Of a stretch of DNA of 64,000 nt, positions 24,968 to 34,980 are shown one piece after another (positions within the stretch are counted from its first letter, which is position 1; each line of letters starts with the position of its first letter). The notes under the pieces are model-generated. The model saw nothing but the letters and a program-made list of their open reading frames with translations. It had not been told where the DNA came from and did no database searches. This DNA is from Ruminococcus flavefaciens ATCC 19208 (lineage in GTDB: Bacteria; Bacillota; Clostridia; Oscillospirales; Ruminococcaceae): contig NZ_KI912490.1 of the NCBI RefSeq assembly GCF_000518765.1, positions 509,700 through 573,699 on the forward strand. The letters run 5' to 3'. Made by a program: the position numbers and the translations under genes.

Positions 24968-25909
24968 ATGGAATTCAGCCACATACCTGTTATGCTTGAG
25001 GAATGTATTGAAGGACTTGATATCCGCCCCGATGGTATCTATGTAGACGGTACCGCAGGAGGTGCAGGTCATTCCTCTGCAATCGCTGCCCGACTGAATG
25101 AAAAGGGCAGACTTATCGCTCTTGACAGAGATCCCGACGCAGTTGCTGTTGCAACAGAAAGGCTGTCGGTGTTCAGTAATGCCAGAGTGTTCCACAGGAA
25201 CTACTCGGAGATAAGGGCGGTCCTCGACGAACTTGATATAGACTATGCCGATGGTATCCTTATGGATCTTGGCGTTTCGTCATTTCAGCTGGACGAGGGA
25301 AGCAGAGGTTTCTCTTACCACACTGATGCTCCGCTTGATATGCGAATGAGCAAGGAGGGTATGAGTGCAGCAGATGTTGTCAATACCTATTCAGAGTCAG
25401 AGCTTGCAAGGATAATATTCGAGTACGGAGAAGAAAAATTCTCACGAAAGATTGCTGCGAATATAGTCCGGGCAAGAGAAGCTGCTCCCATAGAGACTAC
25501 ATTACAGCTTGCAGATATAATAAGAGAAAGTGTTCCTCAGAAGGCGAGACGCGAAAAGAACCCTTGTAAAAAAACCTTTCAGGCAATAAGAATTGCTGTC
25601 AACGGAGAATTCGAGCACCTCGAAAAAGGTCTTGACGACGCTTTTCACAGCCTGAGAACGGGCGGACGGCTCGCAGTTATAACCTTCCATTCCCTTGAAG
25701 ACAGAATAGTAAAAAAGATATTCGCGGAATGGTGCAGGGGCTGTATTTGCCCACCTGACTTCCCACAGTGTGTATGCGGACACAAGCCGCAGGGAAAACT
25801 TGTAAACAGAAAGCCTTTAGAGGCTAAAGAAAAGGAACTCGAAAGAAACAACAGAAGCAGAAGCGCAAAGCTCAGAATAATAGAAAGGAGTGCGGAAAGC
25901 AATGGCTGA
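24968..25909 (+). CDS. rsmH: 16S rRNA (cytosine1402-N4)-methyltransferase RsmH
   Basis: 313 residues. SAM-dependent methyltransferase acting on C1402 in the ribosomal P site. HIPVMLEECIEGL at the start, DGTAGGAGHSSAI SAM loop, GILMDLGVSSFQLDE and RTGGRLAVITFHSLEDRIVK are family blocks. The last codons overlap the ftsL start. Confidence 0.96.
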   Translation: MEFSHIPVMLEECIEGLDIRPDGIYVDGTAGGAGHSSAIAARLNEKGRLIALDRDPDAVAVATERLSVFSNARVFHRNYSEIRAVLDELDIDYADGILMDLGVSSFQLDEGSRGFSYHTDAPLDMRMSKEGMSAADVVNTYSESELARIIFEYGEEKFSRKIAANIVRAREAAPIETTLQLADIIRESVPQKARREKNPCKKTFQAIRIAVNGEFEHLEKGLDDAFHSLRTGGRLAVITFHSLEDRIVKKIFAEWCRGCICPPDFPQCVCGHKPQGKLVNRKPLEAKEKELERNNRSRSAKLRIIERSAESNG

Positions 25910-26405
25910 AAACACTGTACGCTATTATAACGACGAAAGCTACGACGATGCCGACTCGGACGAGACAACCGATATGGACGACGCAGTAAAGAATGATACT
26001 GAGCAGAAGCCTGAGATACATATGAGAAAGAACGAAGCACAAAGCGGTTCGGTTCTTATGATAATATTTGTGTCGCTGCTGGCTGCCGCACTGCTTGGCT
26101 CGGTTATCTATTCGCTTGATAAGCGGAACACGGTGTACAACAAGGTGTCCGCAATGAACGAGAAGCTTGATGAAGCCGAAGCCGAAAACGTAAGACTCCA
26201 GTCTGAACTTGATAGCAAGATGTCCGCTAAGAATATAGAAGATTATGCGGAAAATGTTCTGAAAATGCAGAAGATAGATTCTACACAGATAAAATATATC
26301 AAGATACAGACAGGTGATGTCGTTACTATTCCGGAGCAGGAAAAAGGTGTGATATCGAAAATCAAAACCTTTTTCGATAATTGCGTGGAATATTTCAGAG
26401 GGTAA
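25902..26405 (+). CDS. ftsL: FtsL-like cell division protein
   Basis: 167 residues from ATG 25902, which overlaps the rsmH stop; AAAGGAG lies 11 bases upstream. An acidic cytoplasmic N-terminus of about 50 residues, one membrane segment (VLMIIFVSLLAAALLGSVI) and an external coiled coil (KLDEAEAENVRLQSELDSK). FtsL bridges FtsQ/DivIB and DivIC in the divisome. The family is poorly conserved; the call rests on topology and on its place between rsmH and ftsI. Confidence 0.85.
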   Translation: MAENTVRYYNDESYDDADSDETTDMDDAVKNDTEQKPEIHMRKNEAQSGSVLMIIFVSLLAAALLGSVIYSLDKRNTVYNKVSAMNEKLDEAEAENVRLQSELDSKMSAKNIEDYAENVLKMQKIDSTQIKYIKIQTGDVVTIPEQEKGVISKIKTFFDNCVEYFRG

Positions 26406-26724
26406 GTCCAATATAAATATAACACATGGACTGCCTGTATAATTAATGAGCACTATCGGCGATAAAAATATAAAAAGCCGAGGTTATATGTAGAACACGG
26501 AGATACAGCGGGTGATCGGAATATCGGAATTGCAGTTCCCGGACTCTTAGAGAGAAAGAGAGTCCGGGAGCGGCAGTCCCACGCTTGAATAGCGATAAAT
26601 CCTTCGTCGTATCAAAACAAAAGGACATCCCAGAAAAGAAATAAAGATGTTCACGGGCGGGGCACACAAAAACCCTGCCTTATTTATTTATAGACGATTT
26701 TTCGCGGAAAGGAAGAATTCTGCT
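26406..26724 (+). other. ftsL-ftsI gap with a perfect 10-bp hairpin
   Basis: CCCGGACTCT (26538-26547) and AGAGTCCGGG (26559-26568) form a perfect stem with an 11-base loop; no T tract follows. No clear promoter and no other gene are seen. If ftsI begins at 26725 the gap is 319 bases, unusually long inside a dcw cluster. An in-frame ATG at 26647 lacks a ribosome binding site. Confidence 0.55.
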
Positions 26725-29127
26725 GTGATAAATACAAATCCGTCGAATTCGATGCGGTTCAGGTCAAAAATAGTTATGACAGCTGCTTTCAGTCTGCTTT
26801 TCGGAGCTGTTGCAGCCAACTTCTTTAAAATATCCGTTCTTAACAACAAGAAGTATCAGGATATGGCAAATGACCAGCATTTTGGTTCTATAAGCATCTC
26901 TGCTCACAGAGGTACTATATACGATTCAAAAGGTATAACCCTTGCAAAGAGTGCGACTGTATACAAGATCTTCATTGATCCTGCCGCTTTTAAGGAGGAT
27001 CTTAAAACTCTCCAGAAGCGTATCGACAAGAGAAATGAGGAAAAAGCAAACGGGACATATACTCCTGTCTATGATGAAGAAGGCAAGGAGATAAATATAC
27101 TTCCCGAGTCAGCTGATGAGTTCAAGGATAAGGCAGCTGCATTTGTTGCACTGAAATTGAATGTAACAGCCGAGAAAGTCAAAACAGCTATGGACGCTGA
27201 GGGCAGATATTCAGAGATAAAGGTACAGACAGAAAAGCCTGTGGCTGATGAGATACTGAATTATTTCTATGATATGGGCTTTGTTTCTGTAGGAAGTGTC
27301 GAGGATACAAAGCGTTATTATCCTCAGAATGACCTTGCAGCTTCTGTAATAGGCTTTACCAGAGGAGACATAGCATACGGAGTAGAGTCATATTATAATA
27401 AGTATCTGTCAGGCGTTGACGGAAGAACGGTTTCTGCAAAGGACTCTAACGGTAAGGAGCTTCCCTACAGATACTCCAAGACCTTTGAGCCTAAGGACGG
27501 CGACGACGTATACCTTACTATAGACAGAGAGATACAGTATATCCTTGAAAAGCATCTTAAAGAGATGTCTGAGGAGCATGATGTCAAGAACAGATCATGT
27601 GCTATAATGATGAACCCCAAAACAGGTGCTGTACTGGGTATGGCAACATATCCAAGCTTTGATCTTAACAATCCTACAGAGCTTTCAAGCGATATGCTCC
27701 TCAAAAGAGTATTCTATGATAAGGATATTGATGATCCTAAAGAAAAGGATATTGAGGAATGTACTCCCGAAGCCCGTGAGCGTCAGTGGAACAACAAATG
27801 TATCAGTGAGCGTTACGAGCCTGGTTCGGTATTCAAGATAATCACAGGTGCCTCTGTAGTTGAGGAAAAGGCTATAGACATCAATACATGGTCTCATTTT
27901 TGCAGCGGTATCGAGTACTTTCAGGACGGCGACCGTAAGCTTCCTATAGCCTGTCACAGCAAGGATACAGGCGGACACGGCTCAGAGTCGTTCCAGAAGG
28001 CACTTACAGATTCATGCAACCCTGCTTTCATGGCTATGGGTCAGGCGCTCGGCATGGAAAAGTTCCAGTATTACTTCGATGCTTTTGGTTTCAGAGAACC
28101 AACAGGTATTGATCTCCCTTACGAGGCAAACGGTGATCTTCCGACTCTTGAAAAAATGATAGATATCGACCTTGCCGAAGCATCTTTCGGTCAGTGCGAA
28201 ACAGTTACACCTTTAGAGCTTATCACAGCTTGCAGTGCAGTTGTAAACGGCGGCTACCTGCTTCAGCCCTATGTTGTTGACAAGGTAGTGGATCAGGACG
28301 GAAATATCGTTCTGAATAACGAAAGAACTGTAAGGAGACAGGTAATATCTGAAGAGACCTCAAAAACAATGGCAAATGCCCTGAGAAATGTCGTTATAGG
28401 CAATACCGCCGGCAACGTTGATATAATGGGCTTTTCTATTGGCGGTAAGTCGGGTACTTCACAGCGTTTCAGTGCTATAAGACAGAATGTTGCACAGGAA
28501 TACGGCAAGGAAAATGAAAACCTTAATGAATACGGTGCTTCGTATGTATGCTTTACTCCTTCCGATGATCCCGAACTGATACTTCTTGTGCTTGCTGATA
28601 TGCCTGATAAGAGCAATCAGCAGTATTACGGAAGCAAATGTGCAGTTCCCTGCGCACAGGATATCCTCACAGACGTTCTCAGATACCTTGACAAGAGCCC
28701 TGAGTATGATGAGACTGAGCTTAAAAACCTTAATGTAAAGGTACCGCTCCTCAAGGGAGCATCTATAGATGATGCAATAAAGACCATCGAAGGTCTTGGC
28801 GTAAAATACGAAAAGATAGGCAACGGTATCGAAGTAGTCGAGCAGTCTCCAATAACAGGAACAGCTATATCAAAGGACGGCTGCATCTATCTTTATACAG
28901 AAAAGGGCAATACCTATGAGGCTGTAACAGTTCCGGATCTTTCGTATTACACCCCTGAGCTTGCAAACGAAGTGCTCAGTGCACTCGGTCTTAACTATGT
29001 AGCTAAAAATTCTCTTGCGACACAGGAGGGAGCAACGGTAAAGAGTCAGAATATTGATCCTTATTCAGTCGTAGCTAAGGGTACTACTATAGAACTTGAA
29101 TTCCAGGCACAGTCGTTCAACGACTAA
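26725..29127 (+). CDS. Division-specific penicillin-binding protein (FtsI/SpoVD type) with two PASTA domains
   Basis: 800 residues from GTG 26725 with AAGGAAG nine bases upstream; ATG 26647 or ATG 26752 are alternatives. Septal class B transpeptidase. Membrane anchor near IVMTAAFSLLFGAVAANF, dimerisation domain with SAHRGTIYDSKG, catalytic S368-V-F-K371 in PGSVFKI, SCN in TDSCNPAF and K575 in KSGTSQ. The last 125 residues hold two PASTA repeats (VPLLKGASIDDAIK and VPDLSYYTPELANEVL), which bind uncross-linked peptidoglycan. PASTA at the C-terminus is typical of SpoVD and Gram-positive PBP2x. The only septal PBP in the cluster, so it likely serves vegetative division. Confidence 0.93.
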   Translation: MINTNPSNSMRFRSKIVMTAAFSLLFGAVAANFFKISVLNNKKYQDMANDQHFGSISISAHRGTIYDSKGITLAKSATVYKIFIDPAAFKEDLKTLQKRIDKRNEEKANGTYTPVYDEEGKEINILPESADEFKDKAAAFVALKLNVTAEKVKTAMDAEGRYSEIKVQTEKPVADEILNYFYDMGFVSVGSVEDTKRYYPQNDLAASVIGFTRGDIAYGVESYYNKYLSGVDGRTVSAKDSNGKELPYRYSKTFEPKDGDDVYLTIDREIQYILEKHLKEMSEEHDVKNRSCAIMMNPKTGAVLGMATYPSFDLNNPTELSSDMLLKRVFYDKDIDDPKEKDIEECTPEARERQWNNKCISERYEPGSVFKIITGASVVEEKAIDINTWSHFCSGIEYFQDGDRKLPIACHSKDTGGHGSESFQKALTDSCNPAFMAMGQALGMEKFQYYFDAFGFREPTGIDLPYEANGDLPTLEKMIDIDLAEASFGQCETVTPLELITACSAVVNGGYLLQPYVVDKVVDQDGNIVLNNERTVRRQVISEETSKTMANALRNVVIGNTAGNVDIMGFSIGGKSGTSQRFSAIRQNVAQEYGKENENLNEYGASYVCFTPSDDPELILLVLADMPDKSNQQYYGSKCAVPCAQDILTDVLRYLDKSPEYDETELKNLNVKVPLLKGASIDDAIKTIEGLGVKYEKIGNGIEVVEQSPITGTAISKDGCIYLYTEKGNTYEAVTVPDLSYYTPELANEVLSALGLNYVAKNSLATQEGATVKSQNIDPYSVVAKGTTIELEFQAQSFND

Positions 29128-29158
29128 ATGCAAAAGAAAAAGACAGGAGGCAGACAAA

Positions 29159-30598
29159 ATGAAATTATGTGATCTTATTGAAAATAACGCCGTGACAGCT
29201 ATAGGCGATACCGAAATAAGCTCCGTGACCGACGATACACGCAAGGTAACTGAGGGAAGCCTCTTTGTCTGCGTAAAGGGTGGAAGCTTTGACGGACATA
29301 CGGCGGCTGCGGAGATGCTTGAAAAGGGGGCGGCGGCTGTAGTGTGCGAGCGTGATCTCGGACTTGGCGACAGGCAGATAATCACGGATAATTCCCGTAA
29401 GCTTTACGGTCAGATATGTTCGGCATGGTTCGGACACCCCGAGCGCAAACTGAAAATGATAGGTGTTACGGGTACTAACGGCAAAACTACCATAACTAAT
29501 GTTATCAAGCATATCCTTATGAAAAACGGTCACAAGACAGGTCTTGTAGGAACTATACAGAACGAGATAGGCGATGAGGTCATTCATACCGACAATACAA
29601 CGCCTATGGCATACGATTTCATGCAGCTCCTTGCAAAAATGGCTGATGCAGGCTGCGAGTATGTTGTAATGGAGGTATCTTCATTCGGTCTGTGTCAGTA
29701 CAGGATAGGCTCGTCTTACTTTGAGACTGCGGTGTTCACTAATCTTACTCAGGATCACCTTGACTATCACAAGGATATGGAGGACTATTATCAGGCAAAG
29801 AAAATGCTCTTCGATATCTGTGATACAGCTATAATCAATGCAGACGATGACTACGGCAAGAGACTTTTCGGCGAAGTAAAGTGCAGAAAGCTCAGCTTCA
29901 GCGTAAAAGAAAATGCTGATATATATGCCGACGGTATAAAGATAAAGTCAACAGGCTCAAGCTTCTGGTTCTGCTGCGGTGATAAGTCCCACCTGATAAA
30001 GACAAGAATGCCGGGACTTTTCAATGTATCCAATCTGACAGCTGCAATTGCAGTATGTCTTGAAGCAGGCGTCAGCATAGACAGCATAATTTCTGCTGTT
30101 GAGGAATACAACGGCGTAAAGGGACGCTGCGAGGTAATACCCACGGGTCGTGATTTCACAGTTATCTGTGATTACGCTCATACTCCCGATGCTATCGAGA
30201 ATATACTCAGAAGCGTTAAGGAGTACACCGAAAACGATCTTATATGCCTGTTTGGCTGCGGCGGAAACCGCGATGCGGCAAAGCGTCCGAAAATGGCAAA
30301 GGCTGCTGCAAAGTACGCCGACAAGCTCATAATAACATCGGATAATCCGCGAAATGAAGAGCCTGAAGCTATAATAAAGGACATACTCGCAGGCATCGAA
30401 GGTATGACGGTGAACTACGATGTTGTCACTGACAGAAGGGAAGCTATATATCATGCCTTGAAAATTGCTGAGAAAGGTGATATAATAGTTCTTGCCGGCA
30501 AGGGTCATGAGGATTATCAGATACTTGCGGGCATGGAGCATATCCACTTTGACGAGCGCGAAGTGGTAGCCGAAGGGCTTAAACTGCTCGATAAATAA
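29159..30598 (+). CDS. murE: UDP-MurNAc-tripeptide synthetase MurE, meso-DAP type
   Basis: 479 residues from ATG 29159, which has AGGAGG upstream; an in-frame earlier start overlaps ftsI. Adds the third residue of the stem peptide. VTGTNGKTTITN is the ATP loop; NLTQDHLDYHKDMEDY is the carbamylated-Lys/Mg region. SDNPRNEEP contains DNPR, the specificity motif of meso-diaminopimelate-adding enzymes. This predicts mDAP-type peptidoglycan. Confidence 0.95.
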   Translation: MKLCDLIENNAVTAIGDTEISSVTDDTRKVTEGSLFVCVKGGSFDGHTAAAEMLEKGAAAVVCERDLGLGDRQIITDNSRKLYGQICSAWFGHPERKLKMIGVTGTNGKTTITNVIKHILMKNGHKTGLVGTIQNEIGDEVIHTDNTTPMAYDFMQLLAKMADAGCEYVVMEVSSFGLCQYRIGSSYFETAVFTNLTQDHLDYHKDMEDYYQAKKMLFDICDTAIINADDDYGKRLFGEVKCRKLSFSVKENADIYADGIKIKSTGSSFWFCCGDKSHLIKTRMPGLFNVSNLTAAIAVCLEAGVSIDSIISAVEEYNGVKGRCEVIPTGRDFTVICDYAHTPDAIENILRSVKEYTENDLICLFGCGGNRDAAKRPKMAKAAAKYADKLIITSDNPRNEEPEAIIKDILAGIEGMTVNYDVVTDRREAIYHALKIAEKGDIIVLAGKGHEDYQILAGMEHIHFDEREVVAEGLKLLDK

Positions 30599-30621
30599 AA
30601 AACTGGAGTTGTTATATTAAA

Positions 30622-31659
30622 ATGTCTTTCTGGATAATCAATCTTGTCACATCACTTCTTTCATTCGTGATAGCAGGTGTTTCGGGTATATTCCTTGTAC
30701 CCTTCCTGCATAAGATAAAATTCGGTCAGCCCATAAAAACTGTTGACGGACCAAAGTGGCACGCGAAAAAGCAGGGAACTCCCACAATGGGCGGTTTTAT
30801 GTTCATAATATCCACAGTGATAACCGCTATTGCAAGCTACTGGATATACAGATGGAAAATGGGCTTGGATACTACAGATAAGAAGAGTTTCTATCCGTTC
30901 TATCTCATGCTGGGCTGTATTCTTTTTTCCGCAGCTTTCGGTATCATCGGTTTTATCGACGATTACACAAAGGTAGCCAGAAAGAAAAATGACGGACTTA
31001 CTCCGTGGCAGAAAATTGCTTTACAGCTTTTATTCTCTGTAGGTTTTCTCGCAGTGATACACTTCTTTGGTGACGGCGAGACACGTATAGATCTCGGGTT
31101 CTGGAAATCTCCTTCACTGGGAATATTCTATTATATACTTATGATGGCTGTGATAATTTACCTAACGAATGCGGTAAACCTCACAGACGGCGTTGACGGA
31201 CTCTGCGGCTCTGTAACATTTGTAGCTATGCTCATATTCACAGTATGCTGCACTATCCTCAAAAAAGACGAGATGACCTGTTTCACTATGGCACTTGCAG
31301 GGGGCTGTCTCGGATTCCTGCTCTGGAATCTCAATCCCGCAAAATGCTTTATGGGCGATACAGGCTCAATGTTCTTAGGTGCAGCCGTAACAGGTGTGGG
31401 ACTTATCCTTCACAAGCACCTGCTGCTTATCCTTGTTGCACTTGTGTATATACTTGAAGCACTTTCCGTAATGATACAGGTAGGCTACTTCAAGATCACA
31501 AAGAAGAAGTACGGCGAGGGAAGACGTATATTCAAAATGACTCCTATCCACCACCACTTCGAGATGAGCGGATTCAGCGAATACAAGATAGTCATAACTT
31601 TTTCGCTTTTCGGCATTATTTTCGGAGTATTGGGAATAATAACACTGCTGGCTCTGTGA
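30622..31659 (+). CDS. mraY: Phospho-MurNAc-pentapeptide transferase MraY
   Basis: 345 residues, about ten membrane segments. Moves phospho-MurNAc-pentapeptide to undecaprenyl phosphate, forming lipid I. FGQPIKTVDGPKWHAKKQGTPTMGG, NAVNLTDGVDGL (catalytic Asp region), NPAKCFMGDTGS and MTPIHHHFE are the standard motifs. Confidence 0.97.
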   Translation: MSFWIINLVTSLLSFVIAGVSGIFLVPFLHKIKFGQPIKTVDGPKWHAKKQGTPTMGGFMFIISTVITAIASYWIYRWKMGLDTTDKKSFYPFYLMLGCILFSAAFGIIGFIDDYTKVARKKNDGLTPWQKIALQLLFSVGFLAVIHFFGDGETRIDLGFWKSPSLGIFYYILMMAVIIYLTNAVNLTDGVDGLCGSVTFVAMLIFTVCCTILKKDEMTCFTMALAGGCLGFLLWNLNPAKCFMGDTGSMFLGAAVTGVGLILHKHLLLILVALVYILEALSVMIQVGYFKITKKKYGEGRRIFKMTPIHHHFEMSGFSEYKIVITFSLFGIIFGVLGIITLLAL

Positions 31660-31694
31660 TGTGAGCAGAATTTGTCATACCATAAGGAGGAAAA

Positions 31695-32972
31695 ATGGCA
31701 GCAAGCAAAACTGAAAATAAAAAGCGCGTTTCTCTTCCGAATGTTTTTTCGGGAGGAAGAAAAGGAGACCTGAGCCTTTCGTTCTTTGCATACGTTATGA
31801 TACTGCTTGTTGTCGGTATCGTAATGATGTCCTCTGCAAGCTATGCATGGGCATACAGCGAGCACGGCGGTGATGGTCTTTACTATGCAAAAAAACAGGC
31901 GAAGAATGCTATAGTAGGCTTTGTCGCAATGATCTTCTTTATGAAGATGGATTATCACAATTTCAAGAATTTAAAGCTCCCTGTACTGAAGAAATTCAAC
32001 ATAGCAGGACTTTTGTATTGTGTGGGTATCGTTCTCCTCATAGCCGTACTTATTTTCGGTAACGATGAAGGCGGTTCAATGGGCGCAAAACGATGGATCG
32101 ACATCGGCCCTCTCAACCTGCAGCCGTCAGAGGTGGCAAAGCTTGCGCTTATTATCTTCTTTGCCTATAATATGGAGCGCGACGGCGAAAAGATGAACGA
32201 TTTCAAGACGGGAATAGTCAAGTATGCCATAATACTCGGCGTATACGTTGCACTCATTGCCGCTGAAAAGCACATCTCGGGTATCATACTTATAAGCACC
32301 ATCGCAGTTGCTATGATACTTTGCGGCGGTGTTAACAAAAAGCACTTCCTTGCTTTCGGAGCAGCAGTCCTCGGACTTGCGATAGCTTATATCTCATGGC
32401 AGGCACAGGTGCCCGACAGCTATGTAAACGTCAGAATAAGAGCATGGAAAGATCCCTTTGCTGATAAGCTCGGCGATACATGGCAGAATGCAAACTCTAT
32501 TATCGCTATAGGCTCAGGCGGCCTTTTCGGACTTGGTCTCGGAAACTCCCGTCAGAAGTATCTTTATCTCCCTGAGACAAAAAACGACTTTGTTTTCCCT
32601 ATAGTATGCGAAGAGCTTGGCTTCGTGGGAGCACTTGCCATTATAATCGTATTTTTCCTTCTTATTATAGAAGGCTTCTCAATAGCAGTACGCTGCAAGG
32701 ACAGATTTGGTATGCTCATTGCTGTAGGTATCACTACACAGATAGGCATACAGACTGTTCTTAACTTAGCAGTTGTAAGCAACCTTATACCTAATACAGG
32801 TATCAGCCTTCCGTTCTTCAGCTACGGCGGTACCGCGCTGATAATGCAGCTGGCGGAAATGGGGATAATGCTGAATATATCACAGCATCGGTATTATCCC
32901 GATGAAAAGCCCAGACCGAAAAAGAAGAAAAAAACTGTAAAAGAAGAAAAAGCAGAGTTAAAAGGAGCATGA
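31695..32972 (+). CDS. ftsW: Lipid II glycosyltransferase FtsW (SEDS family)
   Basis: 425 residues, about ten membrane segments. SEDS glycan polymerase partnered with the septal PBP. MGAKRWIDIGPLNLQPSEVAKL, AWKDPFADKLGDTWQ and PNTGISLPFFSYGGTALI are family motifs. A Lys-rich cytoplasmic tail (RPKKKKKTVKEEKAELKG). A perfect AAGGAGG precedes the start. The normal murD between mraY and ftsW is missing. Confidence 0.95.
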   Translation: MAASKTENKKRVSLPNVFSGGRKGDLSLSFFAYVMILLVVGIVMMSSASYAWAYSEHGGDGLYYAKKQAKNAIVGFVAMIFFMKMDYHNFKNLKLPVLKKFNIAGLLYCVGIVLLIAVLIFGNDEGGSMGAKRWIDIGPLNLQPSEVAKLALIIFFAYNMERDGEKMNDFKTGIVKYAIILGVYVALIAAEKHISGIILISTIAVAMILCGGVNKKHFLAFGAAVLGLAIAYISWQAQVPDSYVNVRIRAWKDPFADKLGDTWQNANSIIAIGSGGLFGLGLGNSRQKYLYLPETKNDFVFPIVCEELGFVGALAIIIVFFLLIIEGFSIAVRCKDRFGMLIAVGITTQIGIQTVLNLAVVSNLIPNTGISLPFFSYGGTALIMQLAEMGIMLNISQHRYYPDEKPRPKKKKKTVKEEKAELKGA

Positions 32973-32974
32973 AC

Positions 32975-34111
32975 ATGAGAGTACTCATTGCCTGCGGCGG
33001 AACAGGCGGTCATATAAATCCCGGACTTGCAATAGCTGATATTATCAAGAAGAAGTATCCGGATACGGAATTCCTCTTTGCAGGTACTCCGAAGGGTATG
33101 GAGTCAAAGCTTGTCCCGAAAGCAGGCTACAGACTTGAGACTATTAAGGTAGCAGGATTTCAGAGAAAAATATCCCTTGAAAATATCGGCAGGAACGCCA
33201 AGGCTGCGGCTTATCTTGTTACATCGGGCAGGAGGGCAAAGCAGATAATAGAGGGCTTCAAGCCCGATATCGCTTTAGGTACAGGCGGCTACGCAGCAGG
33301 TCCCGTTATCAGGAAGGCTGCAAGAATGGGTATACCTACGGCAATACATGAGCAGAACGCTTATCCGGGCGTTACAAACAAGCTTCTTTCCAAGGAAGTG
33401 GACTATGTTATGCTCACCGTTAAGGAAGCTCTCAAGTTTATGGACAAAAGCAAATTCGAGTACAGTGTTACGGGACTTCCCGTAAGAAGCAATATAAATA
33501 CCATGAGCCGCGAGGAAGCACGTAAGAAGCTGGGTATGGACGACAGCTTCACTATCCTTTCATTCGGCGGCAGTCTCGGTGCAGGCTGCATAAACGAGAC
33601 TATGACCGAGGTCATCAAGTGGCACGTGGGCAAGGGACTTGACATCAACCATATCCACGGCTACGGCGGTATGGGAAAGGATACTTTCCCACAGGCTATG
33701 GAGGCAGCAGGTATACCTCTCAAAAATGACAGACTCCGCATTACAGAGTACATAAACGATATGGACGTATGTCTTGCTGCTGCGGATCTTGTTATCTGCC
33801 GTTCGGGAGCGTCTACCCTTGCCGAGCTTGAAGCAGCAGGAAAGGCTTCAATACTTATACCCTCACCTATAGTTGCTGGAAATCACCAGTACCACAATGC
33901 AATGGTGCTTGGAAACGCAGGTGCGGCAGTAGTCATCGAGCAGAAGGACGTTACCAACCAGCGCATGATAGACGAGATAGAAAAGCTTTACGGCGACAGT
34001 GCGAAAGTAAAGTCTATGTCAGAAAGTGCAGCTAAGCTCCACCTTGCAGATACAAATGACAGAATACTTGCAGTAATAGATAAGCTCATTGAAAAGAGGA
34101 ATAAAAAATGA
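32975..34111 (+). CDS. murG: Lipid II synthase MurG
   Basis: 378 residues from ATG 32975 (AAAGGAG eight bases upstream); an ATG at 32969 overlapping the ftsW stop is too close to that site. Transfers GlcNAc to lipid I. CGGTGGHINPGLAIAD, EQNAYPGVTNKL, SFGGSLGA and CRSGASTLAELEAAGK are the GT28 motifs. Its stop overlaps the next ATG. Confidence 0.97.
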   Translation: MRVLIACGGTGGHINPGLAIADIIKKKYPDTEFLFAGTPKGMESKLVPKAGYRLETIKVAGFQRKISLENIGRNAKAAAYLVTSGRRAKQIIEGFKPDIALGTGGYAAGPVIRKAARMGIPTAIHEQNAYPGVTNKLLSKEVDYVMLTVKEALKFMDKSKFEYSVTGLPVRSNINTMSREEARKKLGMDDSFTILSFGGSLGAGCINETMTEVIKWHVGKGLDINHIHGYGGMGKDTFPQAMEAAGIPLKNDRLRITEYINDMDVCLAAADLVICRSGASTLAELEAAGKASILIPSPIVAGNHQYHNAMVLGNAGAAVVIEQKDVTNQRMIDEIEKLYGDSAKVKSMSESAAKLHLADTNDRILAVIDKLIEKRNKK

Positions 34112-34980
34112 ACACAGGTATTAGAGTTGAAGTAAACGGTGAAAAGCTTAATGTGTACAGCGAAGGAAGCGGAGATATTACCATCGTTTTTATGGCGGGA
34201 AACGGCGTTACCTGCCCTGTGCTTGAGTATAAGCCGATATATCGCAGAATGTCAAAGAATTACCGCATAGCAGTCATTGAAAAGGCAGGCTACGGTTTCA
34301 GCGATAGGGCGAAAACTCCGAGAACTATCGAAAATCTTATCAATGAGGACAGAGAAGCTCTTATCAAAGCGGGCATTGAGCCGCCATATGTTCTCGCAGC
34401 GCATTCCTATTCTGGCTTTGAGGCAGTATACTGGACAAATACCTATCCCGATGAAGTGAAAGCAGTGCTGAGTATGGATATGGGTATCCCGACTATGGCG
34501 ATATTGCAGGCTAAGGAAATAGGCGAGGAAAAACGCACCGCCTTGATAAAAAAGCAGCTGAAGCTGCTTCAGAAGGTGGCAAAAGGCGGATTTCTTGCAA
34601 AGCTTTTCAGGAACAAGCTTGAAAATGCTTCGGGTCTTCTCAGCGGCAGCGAGCTTGATGACGAAGAAAAGAAGATATACAGGGAAATGTTCTATAAAAA
34701 CATCGCTAACACCGAATTTTCCGAGGAAGCGATGTACATGACAGAAAATGCACAGAAAGCAGAAAATACAGGCATTCTTAAATGCCCGTGCTGCTTTTAC
34801 ATAAGTGATATGAAGACCGTGACTAAAAAGGTCTCATGGAGACAGGTAGGCATAGATTACGCAAAAAAATGCGGCGGAGAGATACATCTTTCCGACAAAG
34901 GGCATATGATGTATGCTTTCATACCCGATGAAATGTCGGAGACATTCACAAAATTTCTAAATTCAATTCGCAATTCATAA
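34108..34980 (+). CDS. Alpha/beta hydrolase inserted between murG and murA
   Basis: 290 residues. Alpha/beta hydrolase fold with oxyanion strand IVFMAGNG, nucleophile S100 in AAHSYSGFEA and likely His266 in DKGHMMYAF; a helical lid region about 135-210. Cytoplasmic, no signal peptide. Substrate unknown. ATGA overlap with murG means coupled translation. Not a standard dcw gene. Its last codons and stop lie in an AATTC-rich intergenic repeat, which may have replaced the original end. Confidence 0.85.
   Translation: MNTGIRVEVNGEKLNVYSEGSGDITIVFMAGNGVTCPVLEYKPIYRRMSKNYRIAVIEKAGYGFSDRAKTPRTIENLINEDREALIKAGIEPPYVLAAHSYSGFEAVYWTNTYPDEVKAVLSMDMGIPTMAILQAKEIGEEKRTALIKKQLKLLQKVAKGGFLAKLFRNKLENASGLLSGSELDDEEKKIYREMFYKNIANTEFSEEAMYMTENAQKAENTGILKCPCCFYISDMKTVTKKVSWRQVGIDYAKKCGGEIHLSDKGHMMYAFIPDEMSETFTKFLNSIRNS

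Noticed and set aside
26647-26724. N-terminal extension of the septal PBP from ATG 26647
   Set aside because: No ribosome binding site upstream, while GTG 26725 has AAGGAAG at suitable distance; proteomics could still revise this.
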